In this document: positions 47,170 through 57,020 of the stretch, piece by piece
How positions within the stretch are numbered: the first letter of the stretch is position 1
Layout: the number at the start of each line of letters is the position of its first letter
Assembly (NCBI GenBank): GCA_004193595.1
Contig: RPGQ01000036.1
Location: 1 to 64,000 of the forward strand
DNA: 64,000 nt
DNA from: Desulfobacteraceae bacterium Eth-SRB2
GTDB taxonomy: Bacteria > Desulfobacterota > Desulfobacteria > Desulfobacterales > UBA11574
Direction: 5' to 3'
Program-made: the position numbers and the translations under genes
Notes under the pieces: model-generated
What the model saw: the letters and a program-made list of their open reading frames with translations, nothing else
Told to the model about the DNA's origin: nothing
The model's database searches: none

Positions 47170-47850
47170 TTAAAAACACCACTTCCCTATTTTCGTCGAT
47201 GCCTTAAGAGATTTTTCAAGCTGTTTTAAAAACTTAACTCTCGGTATCTCTCTTGCACCAAAACGGAGAAGATGCTGGGTTGTAAGCTGGCAGTCTATCA
47301 TATCAAAGGAGAGTGCGTTAAGATATTCAACAAGTTTTACAAGGGCTACGTTTGAAGCATTGCTGATTCGGGTGAACATGGATTCCCCGAAAAAACATCT
47401 TCCCAGAGAAACGCCGTATAAACCTCCGGCCAAATCTCCCTGGTACCAGGCTTCCACCGAGTGTGCAAAACCTGTTTCATGGAGCTTGCAGTAGGCATGG
47501 ATCATATCTTCAACAATCCAGGTACCTTGATTGTTCTGCAGGCGAATTTGGGCGCATTGGGTTATCACCTGAGCAAATGCGGTATCCATGGTCACCTTGA
47601 AAACCCCTTTCCTAATAATTTTTTTCAAAGTTTTTGAAATCTTGATTTCATGAGGATACAGCACAAGACGAGGATCCGGTGACCACCACAAAATCGGTTC
47701 ATCATGTGAAAACCATGGGAAAATGCCCATACGGTAAGCATGTAGAAGACGCTTCCGGCTTAAATCACCACCAACAGCCAGTAAACCTTCTTTGGAGGCA
47801 AGATGTGCAGGGGGGAATGCTATTTTATCTGTTAAAAGAAAAACAGTCAC
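47170..47850 (-). CDS. aat: Leucyl/phenylalanyl-tRNA-protein transferase
   Basis: Aat adds Leu or Phe to proteins with N-terminal Lys or Arg, making them N-degron substrates. The 226-residue length is normal. Family motifs include GLLAVGGDLS, AYRMGIFPWFS, ILWWSPDPR, GTWIVEDMIHAY, HSVEAWYQ, GGLYGVSLGRCFFGESMF and DCQLTTQHL. A GTG start is used, 39 bp after clpA. ClpS and ClpA, which recognise and unfold the products, are encoded just upstream on the same strand. Confidence 0.95.
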   Translation of the reverse strand: MTVFLLTDKIAFPPAHLASKEGLLAVGGDLSRKRLLHAYRMGIFPWFSHDEPILWWSPDPRLVLYPHEIKISKTLKKIIRKGVFKVTMDTAFAQVITQCAQIRLQNNQGTWIVEDMIHAYCKLHETGFAHSVEAWYQGDLAGGLYGVSLGRCFFGESMFTRISNASNVALVKLVEYLNALSFDMIDCQLTTQHLLRFGAREIPRVKFLKQLEKSLKASTKIGKWCF

Positions 47851-47874
47851 TCAATTACTCAACAACTGAATGAA

Positions 47875-47900
47875 TTTAGGGGCTTCGCCCTAGTTGGAAT
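47875..47900. repeat. Head of family P palindrome overlapping the clpA stop
   Basis: TTTAGGGGCTTCGCCCTAGT matches the hairpin head of the copies at 4188 and 56590. Here only the head remains, between clpA and aat. The clpA stop codon and its last codons (S-N) lie inside it, so the repeat contributes the protein's C-terminus. Confidence 0.6.
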
Positions 47901-50151
47901 TGCTGAATTTCCGGGGCTTAAAATCAAAGGTCAATTTGTCGTTCTCCGTATTAATAAAAACCTCGCCTCCTTTTTCAAGCCGCCCGAATAGAATCTCATC
48001 TGAAAGTATATCTTTAATTTCGGTCTGAATCAACCGGGTCAGAGGCCTGGCTCCGTAACGGGGATCATGCCCGTTTTTTGCCAGCCATGTTCGTGCATCG
48101 GAAGAAAGAGTGATGGATATCTTTTTAACGGCAAGCTGTTCTTTAAGCTCTTTCATGAACTTATCCACCACCTTTTCCATGATCTCCTCATTCAGCGCAT
48201 TAAAGTGAATAATGCCGTCAAGGCGGTTTCTGAATTCCGGGCTAAAAAATTTTTCAACAGCTTTTTTTCCTTTGTCCTCGGTATCATATTTTTTCTCACC
48301 GAAACCGATGGTCTGGCTGCTCATTTCCCGGGTACCGGCATTTGAAGTCATCATAATGATTACATTTCGAAAATCAGCCTTTTTGCCATTGTTATCGGTC
48401 AGGGTGGCATGGTCCAAGACCTGAAGTAAAATATTAAACATATCCGGATGCGCCTTTTCTATTTCATCAAATAGCAGGACGCTGTAAGGATGTTTACGGA
48501 TACTGTCCGTCAAAAGTCCTCCCTGGTCAAAGCCGATATATCCCGGAGGTGCACCGATAAGACGTGCCACAGCATGTTTTTCCATGTATTCGCTCATATC
48601 GAATCGTGAAAACTGAACGCCGAGAATTCTGGAAACTTGCAGGGACACTTCCGTCTTTCCAACGCCGGTGGGACCGGCAAACAGGAACGAACCGATGGGT
48701 CTCTCGGGTGCTCCCAGGCCTGCACGGGAGCGCTTTATCGAGGTGACAAGCGATTTTATGGCATCGTCCTGCCCGAAAACAAACTGCTTGAGTTTTCCTT
48801 CAAGATTCTCCAACTTTGTTTTGTCAGGCGTCGAAACGCTGATGGTCGGTATTCTTGCCATCTTGGCCACAATCTTTTCAATATCTTTGGGATGGATTTT
48901 CTTTCTGCTTGAAGGCCCCGAAAGTCTGACAAACGCTCCGGCTTCATCGATCACATCTATGGCTTTGTCCGGCAGATAACGATCATTGATATATTTTGCG
49001 GAAAGTTCAACAGCGACTTTCAGTGCAGGATCGGTATAAATAATACCGTGATGTTCCTCATAACGGGATCGCAACCCTTTTAAAATCTGGATGGTCTCCT
49101 TAATCGGAGGTTCCAAAATTTCGATCTTTTCAAAACGGCGGGACAGGGCACGGTCCTTTTCAAAGTAATTTTTGTAATCCTCATAAGTGGTTGAACCAAT
49201 ACACCGCAGATCACCGGCTGCCAGTGTCGGTTTCAGTATATTCGACGCATCCATGGATCCTCTACTGGTAGCACCGGCGCCTACCATTGTATGAATTTCA
49301 TCAACAAACAGGATGGCATCTTTTTTCTTTTTCAGGGCAGACAGCACCCCTTTTAATCTCTGTTCAAAGTCACCACGAAATTTTGTGCCTGCCAGCAGCC
49401 CCCCAAGATCCAGGGAATATATACGAACATTTTTTAGCAGGTCGGGAATGGATTTATCATTTATCCTAAGCGCAAGCCCTTCGGCCATTGCTGTTTTTCC
49501 CACACCCGGGTCTCCCACAAAAACCGGATTATTCTTCCGCCTCCGGCAAAGCACCTGAACGGTTCGTTCCATTTCATGTTCCCTGCCGATCAACGGGTCC
49601 AGCTTCCCCTGGGATGCACTTTTAACAAGATCGATGGTGAACGCCTCAAGCGGATCGGTCTTCTTCTTTTTTCCCTTTCTGTCTGTTTTCACCAGTCCAT
49701 CGGATTCATCTTTATAGGGCGATTTGGAAACATCATGGGAAATGTAGTTTAAAACATCAAGACGGGTTATTCCTTCGGCGTTCAGAAAATATTCAGCATG
49801 AGAGTCCTTTTCCTGAAAAATCGATGCCAGTATGTCACTGACGGCCACTTCCTGTTTTTCGGCGGAACGGACATGATTAATCGCCCGCTGAAGCACCCTT
49901 TGAAATCCCACAGTCTGCTGTAGCACATATTCATTCCCTTCGGGGATACTCACCATCCGCTGGCTGAAAAATAATTCAAGGGCGTTTCTAAGGTTCAGGA
50001 TATTACCCCCGCAATTTTCGATGATTTCTATACCGTTTTTGTCGTATAGAATGGCAAAAAGCAGATGTTCTATACAAACATACTCATGACGTCTTTTCCT
50101 GGCTTCTCTAACCGCAAAACCGAGCGTTTCGCTGAGTTCTTTACTGATCAT
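47890..50151 (-). CDS. clpA: ATP-dependent Clp protease ATP-binding subunit ClpA
   Basis: ClpA is the AAA+ unfoldase that feeds ClpP. The 753-residue protein has the N-terminal double-repeat domain. It also has D1 with Walker A GDPGVGKTAMAEG and the arm motif GTKFRGDFEQR, and D2 with GPTGVGKTEVS and LLFDEIEKAHPD. The ClpP-docking IGF tripeptide is visible in SSQTIGFGEKK, and a C-terminal RYGARPLTR follows. It starts 3 bp after clpS and is followed by aat. The last codons come from a repeat head. clpP is not in the window. Confidence 0.96.
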   Translation of the reverse strand: MISKELSETLGFAVREARKRRHEYVCIEHLLFAILYDKNGIEIIENCGGNILNLRNALELFFSQRMVSIPEGNEYVLQQTVGFQRVLQRAINHVRSAEKQEVAVSDILASIFQEKDSHAEYFLNAEGITRLDVLNYISHDVSKSPYKDESDGLVKTDRKGKKKKTDPLEAFTIDLVKSASQGKLDPLIGREHEMERTVQVLCRRRKNNPVFVGDPGVGKTAMAEGLALRINDKSIPDLLKNVRIYSLDLGGLLAGTKFRGDFEQRLKGVLSALKKKKDAILFVDEIHTMVGAGATSRGSMDASNILKPTLAAGDLRCIGSTTYEDYKNYFEKDRALSRRFEKIEILEPPIKETIQILKGLRSRYEEHHGIIYTDPALKVAVELSAKYINDRYLPDKAIDVIDEAGAFVRLSGPSSRKKIHPKDIEKIVAKMARIPTISVSTPDKTKLENLEGKLKQFVFGQDDAIKSLVTSIKRSRAGLGAPERPIGSFLFAGPTGVGKTEVSLQVSRILGVQFSRFDMSEYMEKHAVARLIGAPPGYIGFDQGGLLTDSIRKHPYSVLLFDEIEKAHPDMFNILLQVLDHATLTDNNGKKADFRNVIIMMTSNAGTREMSSQTIGFGEKKYDTEDKGKKAVEKFFSPEFRNRLDGIIHFNALNEEIMEKVVDKFMKELKEQLAVKKISITLSSDARTWLAKNGHDPRYGARPLTRLIQTEIKDILSDEILFGRLEKGGEVFINTENDKLTFDFKPRKFSNSN

Positions 50152-50154
50152 GGT

Positions 50155-50469
50155 CTATTCTTCCTCCATGGTGCATTTAAGAGGAAACCCGTTTTCACGG
50201 GCCAAATCGTGAACGGTGTTCACTTTGGTTTCAGATACTTCATATGTATAAACACCGCAAATACCAATTCCTTTTTGGTGGACATTCAGCATAATTTCTA
50301 CCGCTTCTTCCGGTGATTTGTTAAAAACAAGCATCAGGATTTCGACGACAAACTCCATGGTGGTATAATCATCATTGTGAATTAGCACCTTGTACATGGG
50401 AGGTTCATCAATCTCGTCCCTGGTTTCTGAAATGACTTCTTCTTCTGTTTCAGGACTGTATTCGCTCAT
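50155..50469 (-). CDS. clpS: ClpS adaptor protein
   Basis: ClpS delivers N-degron proteins to ClpA. The 104-residue protein has a flexible acidic N-terminus, then the core [20 protein letters not shown] (the N-D-D-x-T-x-M-E-F-V substrate-binding signature), and [20 protein letters not shown] with the conserved H-x-x-G. The ATGs of clpS and clpA are arranged for translational coupling. It heads the clpS-clpA-aat operon. Confidence 0.96.
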   Translation of the reverse strand: MSEYSPETEEEVISETRDEIDEPPMYKVLIHNDDYTTMEFVVEILMLVFNKSPEEAVEIMLNVHQKGIGICGVYTYEVSETKVNTVHDLARENGFPLKCTMEEE

Positions 50470-50480
50470 GGCACCATTTA

Positions 50481-50778
50481 TGAGTCTGTTGCTAAATGGT
50501 CTTTTCGCACAATCTCTGCGTTATGCTCAAAAAATAATCCTCGGAATATCAAATATATGTGACTCTGTTGATTTACTATACTTAAAAAAAATTGCTTAAA
50601 AATCGACTCCCTCAGAGGCTCATATCTTGACGATCTTACGCAAAGGAATGATAAATGCTGCGTGTTTTTTTGTAATTTTTTAAAAAATTGGACTAAATCA
50701 ACAGACTCTATATGCCTGTGGTTATTTTTTTCGCATGCCTTGATCTTGAACGAAAATCTTCATTAATCAACAGACTCA
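50481..50778 (-). repeat. Palindromic element N, copy A, with nested palindrome
   Basis: The perfect 11-bp ends TGAGTCTGTTG and CAACAGACTCA enclose a core shared, in reverse, with 60242-60414 (CGCAGAGATTG, CCTCGGAATAT, TTCAAGATCAAGGCATG). Inside, 50564-50575 (TCTGTTGATTTA) and 50694-50705 (TAAATCAACAGA) bound a second palindrome of about 148 bp that is absent from the other copy. The 759-bp gap 50470-51228 holds this element and family Q copy 1. No gene is seen. Confidence 0.75.
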
Positions 50779-51063
50779 TTTACCACAATTTAAATTCCCA
50801 AAGTGTAATAAATTTAGGAAAGCGCTTTCAACGCAAATAAGTTTTTATTTAAATTGGCAGTGCCAAAGGCACAGACATTAATTTTACTCACTTGGGTCAC
50901 TTCGACCTTTATCCCACTCTTTTGCACACAGAAACCCATACCCATATATACATTAAAGCATTTTTTATGCCAAGAAAAACTAAGTCCAAACGTTATATAA
51001 AACTATAATCATTTTAACCCGGCCTTGTAAAGAGGATAAACCGAAAAAAATCTTCCCTTCTTT

Positions 51064-51225
51064 AACCTAAATTGAGAGTTTTTTACTCGATCTGCACCGA
51101 TCTCTTGCGCATCAAGGGTCCGCGAAAATCCTCGACATATCCACGGGTATGCCTGCGGTTTTCGCAAACCTTTATGCATCAAGATCTCAGCACATGTCTT
51201 CGCAAAAAATCTCTCAACTTAGGTT
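51064..51225 (-). repeat. Palindromic element Q, copy 1
   Basis: AACCTAAATTGAGAG and CTCTCAACTTAGGTT form 15-bp ends with one mismatch. The interior (CTTGCGCATCAAGG, CCGCGAAAATCCTCGACATA) is shared in reverse with 55330-55517. It ends three bases before the secA stop codon and may form the 3' structure of the secA message. Confidence 0.75.
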
Positions 51226-51228
51226 TAA

Positions 51229-53754
51229 CTATCTTCCGCAGCATTTTTTATATTTTTTCCCGCTCCCACAAGGACAGGGTGAATTCCGGCCGACCTTTTT
51301 TTGGGTCCGTTTGACCGGTTTTTTCTTTTCGGGTTCATCACCACTGGAAAATATCATTTTCTGTTCTTTGGGCTGTTGCAAATCAGCTATCTTTTTGGGT
51401 TCGGATATCTGGATTCGGAACAAAATACCCAATGTTTCTTCTTTGATCCTGGAAATCATGTCCTGAAACAGTTCGAACCCTTCTTTTTTGTATACGATTA
51501 GGGGATCCTGCTGAGCATATCCTCGCAAACCGATGCCTTCTTTCAGGTGATCCATGCTTAACAGATGATCTTTCCATAAATTGTCCACGGTCTGGAGCAT
51601 GATAATTCGTTCAAGGTTCCTGAATTCTTCTGTGCCTAATGAAGCCTCTTTTTCATTATATAGACTTAAACCGGCATCAGAAATCAACTCGGCCAGTCCA
51701 TCGGGTGTGAGTCCGTCCAGGGTATCATTATCCAATTTGCCCAAGCGAAAGTGAAATTGTTTGAACACCTCTTCATTCAGCCCTTTCCAGTCCCACTCTT
51801 CAGAAAGCGCTTTTTCATTTATGCAGCTATCTGTTATCTCCTGGCACTTATCGCGAATCATATCCTCAATGGCCGGTTTTAAGCTTTTACCGCCCAGAGC
51901 TTCCCCCCGCTGTTTGTAAATAACCTCCCTTTGTTGATTCATGACATCATCATATTCTAATAATTGCTTTCTGATATCAAAATTGTGTGCCTCAACCTTT
52001 GCCTGAGCATTTTCAATGGCCTTGCTTATGAGATTGTGTTCGATGGGCTCACCCTCTTCCATCCCCAGCTTCTCCATAATTCCGGTTATCCGTTCCCCGC
52101 CGAATATCCGGAGTAGGTCATCTTCCAGGGCAAGGTAGAAACGAGATGAACCGGGATCGCCCTGTCTGCCCGAACGCCCCCTGAGCTGATTATCGATTCG
52201 CCGACTTTCATGTCTTTCAGTTCCTAAAATATGAAGCCCTCCCAGATCAGTGACGCCTTGGCCCAATACGATGTCGGTTCCACGACCGGCCATATTTGTT
52301 GAAATCGTAACCCCCCCTCTCTGACCCGCCATTGCGATGATCTCGGCCTCCTTTTCATGGTTTTTTGCATTGAGAACCGTATGTTTAATGCCTCTTTTTT
52401 TTAATTTTTTTGAAAAACTTTCTGAAACATCAATTGAAATGGTTCCCACCAGAACCGGCTGCCCCTTTTCATGAAGTTCGATGATTTCATCCATGGCCGC
52501 ATCAAATTTCTCCCGGCGGGTTTTATAAATTACATCCGGAAAATCGTTTCGGATCATGAGTTGATTTGTAGGAATAACCGACACGTCTAAATTATAAATC
52601 TTTTTGAATTCAACAGCCTCTGTATCGGCAGTACCGGTCATGCCGGCAAGCTTATTATACATCCTAAAATAGTTCTGAAAGGTAACGGTAGCCAGGGTCT
52701 GGTTTTCGTTTTCGATCTTGACGTTTTCTTTGGCTTCAAGTGCCTGGTGCAATCCTTCAGAGTAGCGACGTCCGGGCATGAGGCGGCCTGTGAATTCATC
52801 TACGATGATAACCTCCCCATTTTTGACAATATAGTCGACATCGCACTTGAAGAGGGTGTAGGCTTTAAGCGCCTGGTTTACATGATGAAGAAGTTCAATA
52901 TATTTCGGATCATACAGATTATCGACCTTGAGTATTTTTTCCGCTTTTGCGATCCCTTCCTCAGTCATAACTGCTGACCGGGCCTTTTCATCCACGGTGT
53001 AGTCTTCTTCAGATACAAGACGTGGAATAACGCCATTGACCAGATGATATAGTTCCGTGGATTTCTCGGCCGGACCGGATATAATCAACGGGGTTCGAGC
53101 CTCGTCAACCAATATACTGTCAACCTCATCAACAATGGCAAAATTGAGTTCTCCCTGGACAATGGAGTCTTTGTCAAACTTCATATTGTCCCTCAAGTAG
53201 TCAAAACCGAACTCATTGTTTGTTCCGTATGAAATATCTGAATGGTATGCGGCTTTTCGCTCTTCATCATCCAGACCGTGTAATACACATCCCACGGAAA
53301 GACCGAGAAAATTATAAATATGCCCCATCCATTCTGTATCACGCCTTGCCAGGTAATCATTCACCGTAATAATATGAACCCCACTGCCGGTAAGTGCGTT
53401 CAGATAAGCGGGAAGAGTGGCTGCCAGAGTCTTGCCTTCACCGGTCTTCATTTCAGCAATTTTTCCCTGATGAAGCACAATTCCACCGATGAGCTGTACA
53501 TCAAAATGACGCATCTTTAGGGTGCGGATCGATGCTTCCCTCACGGTTGCAAAAGCCTCCGGAAGAATATCATCAAGGGATTCGCCATTGTTCAAGCGCT
53601 CCTTAAACAACTGGGTCTGTGTTTTCAGCGCTTCATCATTCATGGTCTGGATCTGAGGTTCTATGGCATTAATCTTTTCAACAACAGGGTGTATTTTTCT
53701 TAATTCCCGTTCGTTTTTACTGCCAAATATTTTGGTTAAAAAATTTGCGACCAT
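51229..53754 (-). CDS. secA: Preprotein translocase ATPase SecA
   Basis: SecA drives protein export through SecYEG. The 841-residue protein has Walker [12 protein letters not shown], the DEAD box [22 protein letters not shown] region, [11 protein letters not shown] and [18 protein letters not shown] in the second nucleotide-binding fold. The C-terminal zinc/SecB-binding motif [13 protein letters not shown] is complete. The length is normal for Desulfobacterota. Palindromic repeat Q directly follows its stop, and an AAAGG repeat lies about 110 bp upstream. Confidence 0.97.
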   Translation of the reverse strand: MVANFLTKIFGSKNERELRKIHPVVEKINAIEPQIQTMNDEALKTQTQLFKERLNNGESLDDILPEAFATVREASIRTLKMRHFDVQLIGGIVLHQGKIAEMKTGEGKTLAATLPAYLNALTGSGVHIITVNDYLARRDTEWMGHIYNFLGLSVGCVLHGLDDEERKAAYHSDISYGTNNEFGFDYLRDNMKFDKDSIVQGELNFAIVDEVDSILVDEARTPLIISGPAEKSTELYHLVNGVIPRLVSEEDYTVDEKARSAVMTEEGIAKAEKILKVDNLYDPKYIELLHHVNQALKAYTLFKCDVDYIVKNGEVIIVDEFTGRLMPGRRYSEGLHQALEAKENVKIENENQTLATVTFQNYFRMYNKLAGMTGTADTEAVEFKKIYNLDVSVIPTNQLMIRNDFPDVIYKTRREKFDAAMDEIIELHEKGQPVLVGTISIDVSESFSKKLKKRGIKHTVLNAKNHEKEAEIIAMAGQRGGVTISTNMAGRGTDIVLGQGVTDLGGLHILGTERHESRRIDNQLRGRSGRQGDPGSSRFYLALEDDLLRIFGGERITGIMEKLGMEEGEPIEHNLISKAIENAQAKVEAHNFDIRKQLLEYDDVMNQQREVIYKQRGEALGGKSLKPAIEDMIRDKCQEITDSCINEKALSEEWDWKGLNEEVFKQFHFRLGKLDNDTLDGLTPDGLAELISDAGLSLYNEKEASLGTEEFRNLERIIMLQTVDNLWKDHLLSMDHLKEGIGLRGYAQQDPLIVYKKEGFELFQDMISRIKEETLGILFRIQISEPKKIADLQQPKEQKMIFSSGDEPEKKKPVKRTQKKVGRNSPCPCGSGKKYKKCCGR

Positions 53755-53862
53755 ATAATCAATGTTCCTCCTGAATATTTACTTTATATTTCCGGCTCAT
53801 AGTATACCATTAATCAATAGACATTGCAAAACCGGTTGTGATAATCTCACGATAAGAGACAT

Positions 53863-53888
53863 AAAAGGAAAGGAAAGGAAAGGAAAAA
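53863..53888. repeat. AAAGG pentanucleotide repeat upstream of secA
   Basis: Four AAAGG units run from about 53863 and end in a run of seven A. It lies 110-135 bp upstream of the secA start, in the region where its promoter would be. Repeat-number change could tune expression, but four units is a short tract. Confidence 0.55.
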
Positions 53889-53953
53889 AATCCAAGGAAT
53901 AGATTGTAAAGAATGTTGGTTGGTTACATTGAGTTTTAAAAATTCCGAGACGT

Positions 53954-54952
53954 TTAATTCAGAATGTATTTTTTGGGGTTTACCGGGATTCCGTTTAATA
54001 AAACCTCATAATGGACATGGGGGCCTGTTCCGCGTCCTGAATTACCCATAAGAGCAATCGTATCACCTCTCTTTACCGCTTGTTTTCGTTTGGTTAATAC
54101 CTCCTGTAAATGCCCGTAACGGGTAACCATTCCATGGCCGTGATCAATTACAACTGTTCTGCCCAACAATCCCTTGGCTCCGGTAAATGTTACAATGCCA
54201 TCCCCGGTAGCCATAATCGGTGTGCCCTTGTGATTGGCAATATCCAATCCTTTATGGAATTCTCGAAGACCTGTAAAAGGGGATTTACGGTATCCGAACC
54301 CCGAAGATATCCACCCCTTTGTCGGACGGATCGCGGGGGTGGATGACAAAAGATTTCTCTGGTATTCAAGAGAGCTATAAAGGGATTCAAGCCCTTTTTG
54401 TTGTTTGATTGATGCCAGGTTTAGCTGCCGGGTCTGCGAATGCATTTCACGCATTAGACTGTTATGCTTCTCTTCAAGTGGAACCTGTGAATCGAAATTT
54501 TCAGGAATTGAACCGCCCACTCCAAAAGGGCTGTCATGATCGGCAGGTTTTTCAAGGTTGGCAATAATTCGTATTTTCTTCTCAAAATTATTTAAATTAA
54601 CCAGCGTTGACTTTAACGTGTTGATCTCATCAGCAAATTTTTGAATCTGCCGGCGCTGGGTAACGATCTCATCACTTTGATTGGCAATCTTGCTCTCGAA
54701 TTCCTGTTGGTTGAGTGTCGTCTTAATCGTATAATAATCATAAATAACAAAAGCGGACAATATTACAAAAACAGTAAAACCGGCGCTGATAATGCCTAAA
54801 AAGCGTCTGGAAACGGTTAACTGCTTTACTGTAGATCCGGTATAACTTAAAATAAAAAACGAGATCCCCCTGTGCCCCATAAGCTTTTTACACTTATAAA
54901 GAGTCTGTTTCACTCGATCTAAAAGCAGTATTAATCTGTTCTGAATATGCAT
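53954..54952 (-). CDS. Membrane-anchored M23 peptidase
   Basis: This 332-residue protein has an N-terminal cytoplasmic stretch and a membrane helix near residues 53-73 (LGIISAGFTVFVILSAFVIY), then a coiled coil. The C-terminal LytM/M23 domain (about 225-330) has the zinc ligands His and Asp in EFHKGLDIANHKG and the H-x-H pair in GPHVHYEV. It probably cuts peptidoglycan cross-links or activates amidases during growth. It is upstream of secA on the same strand. Confidence 0.9.
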   Translation of the reverse strand: MHIQNRLILLLDRVKQTLYKCKKLMGHRGISFFILSYTGSTVKQLTVSRRFLGIISAGFTVFVILSAFVIYDYYTIKTTLNQQEFESKIANQSDEIVTQRRQIQKFADEINTLKSTLVNLNNFEKKIRIIANLEKPADHDSPFGVGGSIPENFDSQVPLEEKHNSLMREMHSQTRQLNLASIKQQKGLESLYSSLEYQRNLLSSTPAIRPTKGWISSGFGYRKSPFTGLREFHKGLDIANHKGTPIMATGDGIVTFTGAKGLLGRTVVIDHGHGMVTRYGHLQEVLTKRKQAVKRGDTIALMGNSGRGTGPHVHYEVLLNGIPVNPKKYILN

Positions 54953-55329
54953 ATGCTCGATTTATTATAAATTTGAATGCTAAATCCCCCAAAGATCGGT
55001 GACGGTTAAAATGTCTAAAATTGAAGTATGCTACCGTTTTTTTTAACTTCTGTAATAAATATATTTCTTTACAAATTTTAATCTGGTTATTAATTAGTGT
55101 AATTTATCATTAATAACATAGGATTGTCAATAACTTCGATAATTTCTCAATGCGTTCTGATGTATTCATTGATGATATTGACCCGCCCACTGATAATACA
55201 ATGTAAAAAAACACCTTTTTTATTGTTTCCGCAATCTATTTCTAACAGTATCTTTCGCCCGTTTGCAAAAAAAAACTTTAGTAAAGAATCAGAATCCAAA
55301 TGAGAAACGGGAATCTGAAACAAACTGTA
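54953..55329. other. AT-rich intergenic region
   Basis: No gene is seen. At about 55145-55208 a 60-bp stretch (CTCAATGCGTTCTG, then GACCCGCCCACTGATAATA) resembles 32755-32818 (CTCAATAAGTTCTG, GACCCACCAACTGATAATA). A 99-codon frame crossing 55263-55562 is produced by the following palindromic element and is not considered a gene. Confidence 0.45.
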
Positions 55330-55517
55330 ATCTAAGTTGGCAATTTTTTGCGAAGAGATGTGTTAAGATCTTAGGGTTCGCGAAAACCGTCTCGAAAAGA
55401 CATGGGGATGGATATGTCGAGGATTTTCGCGGATCCTTGATGCGCAAGTCCAAGATCCCGCTTCAGCGGGGAGTTCGGCGCAGATCGAGTAAAAAATCGC
55501 TCAATTTGGTTTTAGAT
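55330..55517 (+). repeat. Palindromic element Q, copy 2
   Basis: It is related in reverse to 51064-51225. Shared blocks include TATGTCGAGGATTTTCGCGG, CCTTGATGCGCAAG and GCAGATCGAGTAAAAAA. This copy has an extra hairpin block CCCGCTTCAGCGGG absent from copy 1. The ends (ATCTAAGTTGG and TTTGGTTTTAGAT) pair only imperfectly. Confidence 0.7.
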
Positions 55518-55523
55518 AGGATT

Positions 55524-55581
55524 GACGCCGAAAACCTTTTACCTGAAAAATTCAGGCGTTAATTCTCAGGTTTTCGGCGTC
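55524..55581. repeat. Nested perfect hairpin next to folD
   Basis: GACGCCGAAAACCT (55524-55537) pairs perfectly with AGGTTTTCGGCGTC (55568-55581). Between them CCTGAA-aaa-TTCAGG (55542-55556) forms a second hairpin. It lies 32 bp beyond the folD stop codon and may act as a bidirectional terminator or cruciform. Confidence 0.65.
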
Positions 55582-55613
55582 ATTTAGGCCCTTTCTAAAC
55601 GCCATATTATAAA

Positions 55614-56522
55614 TTAGGCAATCCCCAATTTAAATTTGAGAGATTTAAGTGTGTTTTTCATAAGCATGGTGATGGTCATGGGCCCGACACCTCCGGGCAC
55701 CGGTGTAATATAGCCTGCAATTTCCTTGGCCGCATCAAAATCAACATCTCCGCTTAAAATCGCAATCTTCTTCCCGGTTTTTTCACTTATTTTCTCACCG
55801 ATCCTGTTGACCCCCACGTCAATTACGCATGCTCCGGGTTTGATCCACTCGGGTTTTACCAATCCCGGAACGCCTGCCGCCACGATCAGGATGTCCGCTC
55901 GAAGACAATGTGCGGCCAGATCTTTTGTGCGGGTATGAACAACGGTGACGGTTGAATTGGCGCCCGCCGCCTTCTGGAACATCATATTGGCTATGGGCTT
56001 CCCTACGATGTTGGAGCGGCCCACAACCACCACCTCGGCTCCGCTGGTCTCGACTCCGGCCCGAACAATCATTTCCTGTATGCCTGCCGGGGTACAGGGG
56101 GGAAATTTGACTTCATCACCGCCGATCATCAGACGTCCCACATTAACCGGATGAAATCCGTCCACATCCTTGTCAGGATCAATGGCATTTAAAATCTTTT
56201 TTTCATCAATGTGCTTTGGAAGAGGGAGCTGAACAAGGATACCATTGATGGAATCATCTTTGTTGTATTTGTCAATCATACCCAAAAGAGCCTCTTCGGA
56301 GAGGTCATCGGGCTGGCTGTCCTGTATCTCATTGAATCCGACCCGGTGGGCGGTTTTAATCTTGAGGGTCACGTAAGAAATTGACGCAGGACTTTCACCG
56401 ACCAAAATGGTTACAAGGCCCGGAACAACGCCGTGTTTTTCTTTAATTTCTGCTACGTCAGCAGTAATTTCTTCAAGGATTTCTTCACGGATTTCAGTTC
56501 CTTTAATTAGTTTTGCTGCCAT
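55614..56522 (-). CDS. folD: Methylenetetrahydrofolate dehydrogenase/cyclohydrolase FolD
   Basis: FolD interconverts 5,10-methylene-, methenyl- and 10-formyl-tetrahydrofolate, a step of one-carbon metabolism and of the Wood-Ljungdahl methyl branch in anaerobes. The 302-residue protein has VGESPASISYVTLKIKTA (with the catalytic Lys), VQLPLPKHID, DVDGFHP, the Rossmann motif VVVGRSNIVGKP and the C-terminal PVPGGVGPMT. An AAAGGAGAT site precedes the ATG. Confidence 0.97.
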   Translation of the reverse strand: MAAKLIKGTEIREEILEEITADVAEIKEKHGVVPGLVTILVGESPASISYVTLKIKTAHRVGFNEIQDSQPDDLSEEALLGMIDKYNKDDSINGILVQLPLPKHIDEKKILNAIDPDKDVDGFHPVNVGRLMIGGDEVKFPPCTPAGIQEMIVRAGVETSGAEVVVVGRSNIVGKPIANMMFQKAAGANSTVTVVHTRTKDLAAHCLRADILIVAAGVPGLVKPEWIKPGACVIDVGVNRIGEKISEKTGKKIAILSGDVDFDAAKEIAGYITPVPGGVGPMTITMLMKNTLKSLKFKLGIA

Positions 56523-56589
56523 TTTTAATCTCCTTTCATAAATAGTTTTAGATTTTGTTATAAATTACTATTTACTATCCCATCAGAAC

Positions 56590-56730
56590 TTAGGGGCTTC
56601 GCCCCAATTGGAGTAGTGGAATAATGGAGTAATGGAATAATGGGTTTGAAGGAGTTTTTTACAATTAAAATGGTTTGTTTCCGCCTTTACCCCCAATATT
56701 CCAGAATTCCAAAATTCCAAAATTCCATTC
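56590..56730. repeat. Palindromic repeat of iterated 8-bp units (family P, copy 2)
   Basis: The head TTAGGGGCTTCGCCCCAATT is identical to copy 1. The left arm iterates TGGAATAA, TGGAGTAA, TGGAATAA, then TGGGT. The right arm, read on the other strand, is TGGAATTT, TGGAATTT, TGGAATTC, TGGAATAT. Unit sequences differ from copy 1 while the 8-bp step and hairpin are kept. The remainder of the 498-bp gap before dctP (56731-57020) shows only a normal upstream region. Confidence 0.75.
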
Positions 56731-57020
56731 TGATACCACTAACATTTTGTATAAAAAAACATTTATTCCCGAGAAATTGTAGAATTTCTGAGCCAGTTAA
56801 GTAGATCAAAAAGCTTTTAGACTAATAAAATCTCAATGTCAAGAAGACTCGTAATTTGATTTGGCGGATGGGTCCATAAACGTTCTGCAAAGACCATGAA
56901 TAAAATAATATTTTTATTGTCTTCCCTTTGATTTTGTTATATCGGGACATTGATAACTATGGCAATTACCTAAAGTTTTGAAATTCAAGTATAACATTTA
57001 ATAAAAAGGAGGACTTATTT

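Noticed and set aside
55263-55562. 99-codon plus-strand open frame between the M23 peptidase and folD genes
   Set aside because: It lies almost wholly inside palindromic element Q copy 2 and has no family resemblance. The same sequence in reverse at 51064 is not coding.
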